Of a stretch of DNA of 64,000 nucleotides, positions 1 through 7,443 are shown in pieces. The notes beneath the pieces are model-generated. The model did not search any database. It saw only the letters and a list, made by a program, of their open reading frames with translations, and was not told the origin of the DNA. How positions within the stretch are numbered: the first letter of the stretch is position 1; each line of letters opens with the position of its first letter. The DNA is from Saccharibacillus endophyticus (lineage in GTDB: Bacteria; Bacillota; Bacilli; Paenibacillales; Paenibacillaceae), in the NCBI RefSeq assembly GCF_013185185.1, contig NZ_JAAZWE010000001.1, positions 744,001 to 808,000 of the forward strand, given 5' to 3'. A program made the translations under genes and the position numbers.

Positions 1-1419
1 AGCTTCTTCGGCTTTCGGTTCTTCCTCAAGCAGAGGCAGCTTCACGCTTACCGTGGTTCCTACCCCCAGCTCGCTTGTCATATTCAGTTCGCCCTCATGC
101 AGTTCCACAAGCTGCTGCGTGATCGCCAAACCGAGTCCCGTTCCTCCGCCTTGCGTGTTAACCTGGAAGAATCGATCTTTGACCCGCTTCAAATTCTCTT
201 CGTCAATGCCGATCCCGCTGTCTTGAACCGCGGTACGTACCCAACCGTCCTCACGGACCACATGCAGTACGATCACCGAACTTTCATGCGAGAATTTGAT
301 TGCGTTATCGACGATATTCAAAAATACCTGCTTCAGACGATTAGCGTCACCGTACACGGGGAAGCTGTCGCCGTCCGCATCCAGACGCAGCTGCACTTTT
401 TTCAACTCGGCCTTGGCCCATACATTCAGTACGATTTCTTTGAGCAGTTCCTTCAATTCCACATGCGCCATCGTCAGCTTCATTTCGTTCTGCTGCAGCT
501 TCGAGAAGTCCAGCAGCTCTTCGACCAGACCGATCAGACGCTCCGTTTCCTTGGAGATGATCCCCATGCCGATTCGCGTCTCGTCCGGGTCATAGCCGCC
601 TGAATCGAGCGTCTCGCTCCAACCTTTGATCGAAGTAAGCGGAGTCCTCAGCTCATGCGAGATCGAGGAAATAAAATCATCCTTGATCTGGTTGCTTCGC
701 ACGATCTCCTCGGCCATATAGTTCAGCGTGGAACCCATCTCGCCGAGCTCATAGCGGTAATCGCCTTCGACCCTGACATCGAACCGGCCTTTAGCCATTT
801 GCGCCGAGACGGCGATGATATTGTTGATCGGCCGTACGATCGAATTCGCCAGGCCGATGCTGACAATCAGGACAATGACCAGAATTGCCGCAATAATCGC
901 CATCGATACAAGCGTAATCTCGGTAAGGCGTTGATTGACTTTTTCGATCGAAGTCACGAAACGCGCGAGATATACCTGACCTCCGCCCGGCTGAAGAGTG
1001 GTCGTCACGGCCATGACCGGTTCCCCCGTCGTCGCTTGGCGTCCGATCCATTTCGACGTGCTTCCCGAAGCCAGCGCTTGCGGGATGTCGCTGGTTTGTA
1101 CCGGTTTGTCCGACGGGAAACCCGAAGAACTGATCAGCACTTCGCCTTTGCCGTCAAGAATCTGCAATTCGGCTTCGGGCAGTTTCAGCAACGCCAAAAT
1201 CTGACTCAGGTATTCCATCTCCCCGTAATCCCCGGCGCTGGTGGAGATCAGCGCGCTTCGTACCGTCACGTCGATATGGCTCGAAATCGAGTTATAGATC
1301 GTGTCGTAATAATAAGCCCGGATCGCAAACAGAAACACCACTTCCACGAGCATCAGCGCCAGGAAGATGACGATGAAATAGTGCATGACGATCTGCCTGC
1401 CGATGCCTTTCTTAATCAT
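1..1419 (-). CDS. Sensor histidine kinase, 3' end cut by window edge
   Basis: Reading from an ATG at 1419 (AATGATTAAG region), 473 codons stay open to the window edge, so the last residues are missing. The protein has an N-terminal membrane helix, an extracytoplasmic segment of about 130 residues, a second membrane helix, a HAMP linker, a HisKA box with the motif SHELRTPL (phospho-accepting His) and a HATPase_c domain with N, G1 and G2 motifs (NIVDNAIKFS, DSGIGI, GTGLGLAI). It should sense an envelope signal and phosphorylate the response regulator encoded just upstream, whose stop codon overlaps this start (ATGA), indicating translational coupling. The architecture is of the PhoR/WalK type. 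The signal is unknown. Confidence 0.93.
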   Translation of the reverse strand, partial: MIKKGIGRQIVMHYFIVIFLALMLVEVVFLFAIRAYYYDTIYNSISSHIDVTVRSALISTSAGDYGEMEYLSQILALLKLPEAELQILDGKGEVLISSSGFPSDKPVQTSDIPQALASGSTSKWIGRQATTGEPVMAVTTTLQPGGGQVYLARFVTSIEKVNQRLTEITLVSMAIIAAILVIVLIVSIGLANSIVRPINNIIAVSAQMAKGRFDVRVEGDYRYELGEMGSTLNYMAEEIVRSNQIKDDFISSISHELRTPLTSIKGWSETLDSGGYDPDETRIGMGIISKETERLIGLVEELLDFSKLQQNEMKLTMAHVELKELLKEIVLNVWAKAELKKVQLRLDADGDSFPVYGDANRLKQVFLNIVDNAIKFSHESSVIVLHVVREDGWVRTAVQDSGIGIDEENLKRVKDRFFQVNTQGGGTGLGLAITQQLVELHEGELNMTSELGVGTTVSVKLPLLEEEPKAEEA

Positions 1420-2114
1420 TGACCCTGACCTTTCCACTTATATCCGTGCCCCCACACCGTTTGCAAATATTCCGGTTCGGAAGGATTATCTTCGATTTTC
1501 TGGCGCAGCCTGCGGATGTTTACGTCCACGATCTTCGGGTCGCCCATATATTCTTTGCCCCAGACGTGGTCGAGCAGCACATCCCGGCTGAGCGGCGTAT
1601 TTTCTTTTTCCAGGAAAAATTGAATCAGCGAAAACTCCGTCGGGGTTAGTTCGATCGCCTGTCCGTTTTTCTTGAACTGCTTCGAGATCAAATCGAGCTT
1701 GAACGGTCCCGAGTCGAAGGTCACCTTCGCCGCCGTTTCCCGATGCACGTTGACCCGTCTTAACAACGAGTGAATCCGAGCAATCAATTCCGTCGGGCTA
1801 AAAGGCTTGCTGACATGGTCGTCGGCACCTACGGACAGCGCGTATACTTTGTCTTGTTCCTGCACCTTGGCAGTCAGGAAAATGATGCCCATCCGTTCGT
1901 TCGTCTCGCGAATCCGGCGGCAGACCTCAAATCCGTCGATGCCCGGTACCATGACGTCGAGCAACGCGATATCGATGCCCGGCTCGGTTTGCAGAATATG
2001 CAGAGCCTCATTACCTTCTCCGGCCTCCAAGACCTCGAATCCGTTCCGCTTCAAGTTGATAACGATAAAGCTGCGAATCGATTCTTCGTCCTCCAAAATC
2101 AATACTTTACTCAT
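1416..2114 (-). CDS. OmpR/PhoB-family response regulator
   Basis: A protein of 232 aa with an N-terminal receiver domain (acidic pair near residues 8-10, phospho-acceptor Asp53 in LLDVMVPG, conserved Lys in SKPF) and a C-terminal winged-helix DNA-binding domain (about residues 130-230, with VDVNIRRLRQKIE and VWGHGYKW). A strong GGGGAG Shine-Dalgarno sequence precedes the ATG. It overlaps the sensor kinase start by 4 bp and forms a two-component system with it. The closest general type is PhoP/YycF-like regulators of Bacillales, but I cannot name the regulon. Confidence 0.95.
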   Translation of the reverse strand: MSKVLILEDEESIRSFIVINLKRNGFEVLEAGEGNEALHILQTEPGIDIALLDVMVPGIDGFEVCRRIRETNERMGIIFLTAKVQEQDKVYALSVGADDHVSKPFSPTELIARIHSLLRRVNVHRETAAKVTFDSGPFKLDLISKQFKKNGQAIELTPTEFSLIQFFLEKENTPLSRDVLLDHVWGKEYMGDPKIVDVNIRRLRQKIEDNPSEPEYLQTVWGHGYKWKGQGQ

Positions 2115-2173
2115 GAGACTCCCCTTCCCGGATTTTAATCGTGCATACTTCCGTTTGATTCGTTTTTAGCTTT

Positions 2174-3490
2174 TCAAGTACTCGGGACTCCGGCTTTATC
2201 GGCTGCCAATTCCCCGTCCGGATTCACCCGATACGCGATGACTTGGCTGCTCGTGCCGTACAACTTGATCCAGCCTTTGTCTTCGGATTCGTTCTGCCAT
2301 TGAGCCGGCGTGAAAAATCGAACTTCCTCTACCCATTCGCGAGTATCGATAGTAACGAACTGCAAATATTTGTCGACTATCGATACCGTATTGAGCGTGA
2401 CATTTTTCAACAGGCTTTCGGGAAACGGCTGAAGGACGAATCGTCCGTTCGGATCGCGATATTGCTCCCTGACCGGAGTCAATCCTTTTTTACCATCCCA
2501 ACGGCTGTACAAGGTGAGCATCGGAATATCTTCCTTATTCTCGAAATAACTCCACCCGTCCGGCATGTTCAGCAAACCGATCTCGATGATGCCGTCTCCG
2601 TCGACGTCTTCGCTTTTCACCCAACCGTCGCGGAAAGCCGAATCTTCGCTGAGCACGGATTGAAGGATGCCGTTTTTCATCACCACGATCTGCGTATACG
2701 AACCGGAACCGATGATCATATCCAGCACAAGTCCGACCTGAGTTTCCGAAATTTTGCCCGCCGTGACATTGTAGTACCCCGTGACCGTCTTGTTAGGCAG
2801 CACGAGCGAAGACAATTCCTGAAAATTATTATCCTGATACTGATAGACTTTGATATCCGTTCCGACGTTCGGTTTCAAGTTGATCAACGCCAGCTCGTTT
2901 CGCCCGTCGCCGTTCAGATCGACCAATGAAAATGCCGAGTAGGCCAGCTTATTGCCGAGCGTCTCCAATACGGCTTGGCTATCCGAGCGGACGTAGGAAT
3001 ACACCATCAGCACATTGCTTCCGGCGCTGGCCGGATTTTCGCCGTCCACGCCGAATCCTGCCAAAATATCGATATGGCCGTCTCCGGAAACATCCATGAA
3101 TTCAAGCTTATCCAGCGTCGTCCCTTCGCCTACGATATCCAGCATTTTGACCCAGGTCCCGTCCTGATTTTGCAGGATCATGATATGGAGATTTTCGCCG
3201 CTGTTCGCGGGTTTGTAAAAAACGATAGCTTCATTAACTCCGTCACCGTCCAAATCTTCATAACGAACCGCGCTCGTATCGCTCGAATTTTGCGCTCGAA
3301 CTTCCACCGCACCGGCCGGGAGCTGGCGATCGATCGTATTTCTCAACGCTTCTTTATCCGCCGGAAGGCGAGGCGGCTGGATCAGCGAGGTCGGGTCCGG
3401 CAGCGACAGCGTATCGCTGCAACCCGACAATAACAGCAGCCCCGCCGTTCCAACGACGCTTAACCACAATTTTTTCATTCCTTCGCTCAC
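2174..3490 (-). CDS. Lipoprotein with VCBS/FG-GAP-like Asp-Gly repeats
   Basis: A protein of 438 aa from GTG 3490 (434 aa from the ATG at 3478; both have acceptable spacing to purine-rich sequence). It starts with a lipoprotein signal peptide ending in the lipobox LLSGC, so it should be anchored on the outer face of the membrane. The mature part carries at least four DxDGDG-type calcium-loop motifs (DLDGDGVNEA, DVSGDGHID, DLNGDGRNE, DVDGDGIIE), spaced like FG-GAP/VCBS beta-propeller repeats. It lies between an ABC ATPase and the response regulator/sensor kinase pair in one orientation, so it may be an accessory sensor or a target of that system. The role is inference from context. Confidence 0.85.
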   Translation of the reverse strand: MSEGMKKLWLSVVGTAGLLLLSGCSDTLSLPDPTSLIQPPRLPADKEALRNTIDRQLPAGAVEVRAQNSSDTSAVRYEDLDGDGVNEAIVFYKPANSGENLHIMILQNQDGTWVKMLDIVGEGTTLDKLEFMDVSGDGHIDILAGFGVDGENPASAGSNVLMVYSYVRSDSQAVLETLGNKLAYSAFSLVDLNGDGRNELALINLKPNVGTDIKVYQYQDNNFQELSSLVLPNKTVTGYYNVTAGKISETQVGLVLDMIIGSGSYTQIVVMKNGILQSVLSEDSAFRDGWVKSEDVDGDGIIEIGLLNMPDGWSYFENKEDIPMLTLYSRWDGKKGLTPVREQYRDPNGRFVLQPFPESLLKNVTLNTVSIVDKYLQFVTIDTREWVEEVRFFTPAQWQNESEDKGWIKLYGTSSQVIAYRVNPDGELAADKAGVPST

Positions 3491-3530
3491 TCTCTTCCAC
3501 TTATGCCTGTCGGACGATTAACGGAAAAAG

Positions 3531-4256
3531 CTACAGTCGATTCTTCTCGGCCGTAGTCAGGCGACGACCCCGGATATCCAGAATCACCTTACCGTCTTCC
3601 ATTCCCCATATACGGCTCGCATGACGTTCCGCCAACTCGATCGGAAGAACGGCCACGACCGTTGTTTCCTGCGTCTCGCACAGGTTCTTAAGCATGCCCA
3701 GCACATTGTCTGCGGTATGCGGATCAAGTCCGATGACGGGTTCATCCGCCAACAACACGTTCGCTCCGTGCGCAAGCGCCCGCGCCGTAGCGATCCGCTG
3801 TCTCTCGCCGCCGCTCAGATTTCCTGCTTTGAGCTTGGCTTTATCCAGCAGGCCGAACGATTCGATCATATCCATGGCTCCCATATAGTCATCGGTGCGA
3901 ACCATGCCGGTAAGCCGCCGCCAAGCCGGCGTCTGGCCGACTTGGCCGATCAATACATTTTTCAAAGCGGTGCGGTTCGGATCGAGATCGGGATTTTGTT
4001 GGAGATAAGCCCATTCTTTTCGAATGCGGCGCTTGCCGGACCATCCGGCTTTGAACACGTCGAGATCATCCACCACGAATGTTCCGCCGTCCCAATCTTC
4101 CCTAAGCGCCAGACAACGGAGCAGCATGCTTTTCCCGCTGCCGCTCGGTCCGACGATCGCCACGAATTCGCCGCGAACCAAATCAAAGTCTATGCCTTTA
4201 AGTATAGGTGTTTTATCGCTGCTTACGGTCTTTCTCAAGCCTCTCACCTTAATCAT
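3531..4256 (-). CDS. ABC transporter ATP-binding protein without a visible permease
   Basis: A 241-aa nucleotide-binding subunit with Walker A GPSGSGKS (about residue 36), Q-loop (LQQNPDLDPNRTAL), signature LSGGERQR, Walker B VLLADEP and a switch region. The spacing before the Q-loop and the RTALKNVLIG segment resemble PhnC/phosphonate-type and FtsE/LolD-like ATPases. No permease gene is adjacent: upstream is an MFS transporter and downstream a lipoprotein. It may partner with a permease beyond the left edge or act with an unlinked one. The substrate cannot be told from sequence. Confidence 0.88.
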   Translation of the reverse strand: MIKVRGLRKTVSSDKTPILKGIDFDLVRGEFVAIVGPSGSGKSMLLRCLALREDWDGGTFVVDDLDVFKAGWSGKRRIRKEWAYLQQNPDLDPNRTALKNVLIGQVGQTPAWRRLTGMVRTDDYMGAMDMIESFGLLDKAKLKAGNLSGGERQRIATARALAHGANVLLADEPVIGLDPHTADNVLGMLKNLCETQETTVVAVLPIELAERHASRIWGMEDGKVILDIRGRRLTTAEKNRL

Positions 4257-4329
4257 TCGCCATCCGACTCCCCTGACTTGGTAAACTTCACTTCTCTAGT
4301 GTACCCCGAAACGTTCATTCATTGCCACG

Positions 4330-5505
4330 TCAGGCGGCCTTTTTCTCGATATTTTTCAATGATTTGCCCCGGAAAAAGAATCCCAACATGCCAAAGAGCA
4401 CATAGGCGCCGCCCATGATCCAAAAGAGCAGAAACGGCGAGCCGTGCTGCATGCCGAATCCCCCGATTCCCGGTCCCACCATGCTGCCGAGACTGAAGTG
4501 GAAGGAAGCGACAACGTTAGCGGACGGAATCAATGCCCTGGGCAGCAAATCAGCCGCATAAGCCATTCCCAACGAGTAAAACGAACCGACAAGCCCCCCC
4601 GCCACAAGGAATAACGCCATATTGGCCCACAAATGCGTTCCGGCGAACGGCACGAGCGCGAACAACAATCCTCCGTAGATTCCCGCCGTGATCAAGATCG
4701 GACGTCGCCCGAAGCGGTCGCTTAACATCCCGAGCGGCAATTGCAGGATTAACCCGCCGATCCCGATACATAAAAGAAGCAAGGCGATATCTTCTTTGAC
4801 CAAACCGATGCGCAGCCCGTATACCGGGAAGTTCCCGTTGAGCGATGCCTCCATATACCCGTACAGGAAGGCCGGAATCAGCGCGAACCAGGCATACCGG
4901 TAAATCCGCGGGAAGCGCGCAAATCCTTTTTGTTCCTGCAAATCGCGTTCCGGCTTGTATTCGGGCAAATAGCGCAGCACAAAAATAAACACCACCAAAA
5001 AGAGCACGGCCAACGAGACAAAAGGAACATAGTCCCCGTAATCGACCAGACCGATTCCGAGCGGACCGATACTGAATCCGATCCCGTAGGACATGCCGTA
5101 AAGAGATAAGTTCCGCCCGCGATTCTCTGCCGGCGTCACTAACAGTACCCATAATTGCGCCACGTAATTTAAAGCGCTATCGCCTGCCCCGACGATCAGA
5201 CGCAGAACGAACCATACGCCGATGCTCGGGATCAGCGGAAACAGCGGCAGCGCGATCATCACCATCAACAAACCGCCGATCAGCAGCTTTTTAAACCCGA
5301 CAACCCCGACCAATCTTTCGGCCACAAGCGTCATTGCGAATGATCCGATATACAAAGCCGCTGAATTCAAGCCGTTAACGGATGCGGAAACGCCTTGCTG
5401 CTCCAACAAAATAGACAGCAGCGGCAGCAATAGTCCCTGACTCAGCCCGGCCATGACGACGATGCCGAGCAGTATGTAATAAGAAAATGCAGATCGGGAA
5501 GCCAA
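4330..5505 (-). CDS. Major facilitator superfamily transporter
   Basis: A polytopic membrane protein of 391 aa from a TTG start at 5505. An open frame extends to another TTG at 5571, but the 5505 TTG has the good ribosome site AAAGGA eight bases upstream, and the extra N-terminal 22 residues are charged and overlap an operator-like palindrome. About twelve hydrophobic helices are visible, with the MFS loop 8-9 motif GMLSDRFGRRP. It belongs to the drug:H+ antiporter-like group. It is divergent from an ArsR-like regulator, which may control it. The substrate is unknown. Confidence 0.9.
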   Translation of the reverse strand: MASRSAFSYYILLGIVVMAGLSQGLLLPLLSILLEQQGVSASVNGLNSAALYIGSFAMTLVAERLVGVVGFKKLLIGGLLMVMIALPLFPLIPSIGVWFVLRLIVGAGDSALNYVAQLWVLLVTPAENRGRNLSLYGMSYGIGFSIGPLGIGLVDYGDYVPFVSLAVLFLVVFIFVLRYLPEYKPERDLQEQKGFARFPRIYRYAWFALIPAFLYGYMEASLNGNFPVYGLRIGLVKEDIALLLLCIGIGGLILQLPLGMLSDRFGRRPILITAGIYGGLLFALVPFAGTHLWANMALFLVAGGLVGSFYSLGMAYAADLLPRALIPSANVVASFHFSLGSMVGPGIGGFGMQHGSPFLLFWIMGGAYVLFGMLGFFFRGKSLKNIEKKAA

Positions 5506-5539
5506 TAAATCATTCCTTTCTTTCCTTCGTAATCGTAGT

Positions 5540-5579
5540 ACCTTGTCAACGTTAAAGGTAGTAGTAGACAAGTCAAGGT
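5540..5579. promoter_or_regulatory. Operator-like inverted repeats in the MFS/ArsR divergent gap
   Basis: Positions 5540-5559 read ACCTT-N10-AAGGT, a perfect 5-bp-arm palindrome, and 5567-5579 holds a related GACAAGTCAAGGT half. The block sits between the two divergent genes. A possible plus promoter (TAGACA, 18 bp, CATAAT) runs through its right half. A binding site for the adjacent ArsR-like protein or an unlinked MerR/TetR-type regulator is an inference. Confidence 0.35.
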
Positions 5580-5663
5580 GAAACCATACATAATAAATGC
5601 AAAAGACTCATTTCGAACGTCAATCTATTTTTGAACGCGGTCAACGGCATAGGAGGTCATGAT

Positions 5664-6584
5664 TTGAATAATTACGAAGTCAAAATCGACGTATCCGAGA
5701 TTTATGAGCTTCTCGGCAGTTTTATGGTACATATTACAAAAAAATGGCTTCAGAATCTCGATATCGGCTCAGAGTGGTCAACGGAAGCCGAAGCAGGGAT
5801 GCCGCCTGAGATGCGCCGGCGATTCGAAGAAGCGGCGGAATGGCCGTTTTTGGATTTCGACGCCTTGTATGCTCTGGTTATCGAACGCGAAGCAGGCGAA
5901 GATATTCCGGCTTTCCTGGACCGATTGCTTGCGGAACCGGCTGAACGCTTATTGGAACGAATCTCCCCGCAGCTTCCGCTGCTGACCAACGAAGAATTGT
6001 ACCGGATTCAACGCGACTACACGCCGTTGCTGAAATCATGGTATACTTATTACTTCAAAAATATCCAGGATTCCATCCTTCCTCTCATCGAAGAAGATGC
6101 GGCCGAGAAACGCGAACTGCTGCTCAAAATGGATGCTAACGCCCTTGTGGAGTATGCATCGGGCGGCCTCGTGGTGGAGACGCCCCTCGATCTGAAGACG
6201 GTTATCCTTTTCCCTACCGTGCATAATCGACCGATGAATACGTACTGCTTCTATGAGAATGTCCTTCTCATCCAGTATCCGGTGGATGTGCCGGAAGCGG
6301 AAGAAGACGAACCTCCGACCGTGCTTCTTCGCATGACGCGCGCACTGGCTATGCCGGATCGGTTGAAGCTGCTGCGCTACGTTGCGGATCAGCCGCGCTC
6401 GCTTCAGGAAATGGAACGGGATCTCGGACAACCCGCCGAAGCGCTCAAGCACCATATGGTACTGCTTCGCACCGCCGGATTGCTTCGTACGCATATCGGC
6501 GAGCAATCGAACGAAAAATTCAGCATACGTCCCGACGGGGCATCGGAATTGCAAATGTTTCTGGAATCGTATCTTCGGATCTAA
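5664..6584 (+). CDS. ArsR-like winged-helix transcriptional regulator
   Basis: A 306-aa protein starting at TTG 5664, chosen because AGGAGG lies seven bases upstream; the longer open frame from 5631 would place that site inside the coding region. The C-terminal third (about 215-295) is an ArsR-type winged helix (ALAMPDRLKLLRYVADQPRSL ... LKHHMVLLRTAGLL). The N-terminal 200 residues are acidic and helical and contain no domain I recognise; long ArsR-like proteins of this kind occur in Bacillales. It is divergent from the MFS transporter and may repress it. Confidence 0.82.
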   Translation: MNNYEVKIDVSEIYELLGSFMVHITKKWLQNLDIGSEWSTEAEAGMPPEMRRRFEEAAEWPFLDFDALYALVIEREAGEDIPAFLDRLLAEPAERLLERISPQLPLLTNEELYRIQRDYTPLLKSWYTYYFKNIQDSILPLIEEDAAEKRELLLKMDANALVEYASGGLVVETPLDLKTVILFPTVHNRPMNTYCFYENVLLIQYPVDVPEAEEDEPPTVLLRMTRALAMPDRLKLLRYVADQPRSLQEMERDLGQPAEALKHHMVLLRTAGLLRTHIGEQSNEKFSIRPDGASELQMFLESYLRI

Positions 6585-6644
6585 CCGGTTTCGTCGAATC
6601 ATTGAACCGAGCCCTGTCGGGAGATTTGAAGGAGTGAACATCCC

Positions 6645-7412
6645 ATGACGGGCCCCTGCAAACAACACTTGATTTTTGACTTGGACGATACGCTGGTTTA
6701 TTGCAACCGATACTTCGATCAAATTCTGGACGAATTTCTCGACCGGATGGTTCGCTGGTTTTCCGCCTATGGATTGGAAGCCGAACAAGTTCGCCAAAAG
6801 CAGCTGGAAATCGATATCGCCGGCGTTCACGTCGTGGGCTTTGCCAGCCATCATTTCCCGGAATCGCTGATCGCGACCTACCGCCATTTCAACGCCGCTT
6901 ATCAGAGAATCGGCAGTGACGCCGAAGAAGCGCAGCTCATGAAGCTCGGTCTTAGCGTGTACGACCAAGAGGTTGAAGCTTACCCCGGAATGGTCGAGAC
7001 GCTGGAACGGCTTCGCGGCGAAGGACACGGTCTGTACCTGTATACCGGCGGCGAAGATCAAATCCAGCAGCGCAAAATCGACCAAATGAAGCTGAGTACG
7101 TATTTCGGCTCGGATATCTTTATTCGCCAACACAAAAACGTCCAGGCGCTCGAAGGCATTTTACAAAAAAAAGTGCTGCCTCGGGAATCCACCTGGATGA
7201 TCGGCAATTCGCTCCGAACGGATATCGCTCCTGCGCTTAGCGCCGACATCAATGCGGTGTATCTGAAGCAGGAACGCGAATGGGCCTACAATATGATCGA
7301 CCTGGACGGAACTTCGAAAGGAACGCTGCATACGATCTCCAAACTTCCTGAAGTGCCCGATCTGATTAGCCGCTTCGCGCGATCCCCTTTCCAAAAACGG
7401 ACCCTTTCCTAA
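6645..7412 (+). CDS. HAD-superfamily hydrolase
   Basis: A 255-aa protein with the HAD motif I FDLDDTLV (nucleophile and acid/base Asp near residues 12-14), a helical cap, motif II in LYLYTGG, a Lys-containing stretch and motif IV MIGNSLRTDIAPA. It should be a Mg-dependent phosphatase of a small phosphorylated metabolite. AAGGAG precedes the ATG. It follows the ArsR-like gene by 60 bp and may be cotranscribed. It converges with topB across a shared terminator. The substrate cannot be predicted. Confidence 0.88.
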   Translation: MTGPCKQHLIFDLDDTLVYCNRYFDQILDEFLDRMVRWFSAYGLEAEQVRQKQLEIDIAGVHVVGFASHHFPESLIATYRHFNAAYQRIGSDAEEAQLMKLGLSVYDQEVEAYPGMVETLERLRGEGHGLYLYTGGEDQIQQRKIDQMKLSTYFGSDIFIRQHKNVQALEGILQKKVLPRESTWMIGNSLRTDIAPALSADINAVYLKQEREWAYNMIDLDGTSKGTLHTISKLPEVPDLISRFARSPFQKRTLS

Positions 7413-7426
7413 GGGCCCGTTTTTTT
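7393..7426. terminator. Bidirectional intrinsic terminator (HAD gene / topB)
   Basis: A 10-bp stem (ACGGACCCTT/AAGGGCCCGT, one mismatch on plus that becomes a G-U pair on minus) is flanked by seven T on the plus side and five A on the other. It lies between convergent genes and fits both. Confidence 0.8.
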
Positions 7427-7443
7427 GCGTGAAAAAGGAACGG

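Noticed and set aside
6036..7133. Minus-strand open frame of 365 codons
   Set aside because: It runs antisense across two genes, the ArsR-like regulator and the HAD hydrolase, which is not possible for an independent real gene with conserved motifs on the other strand.
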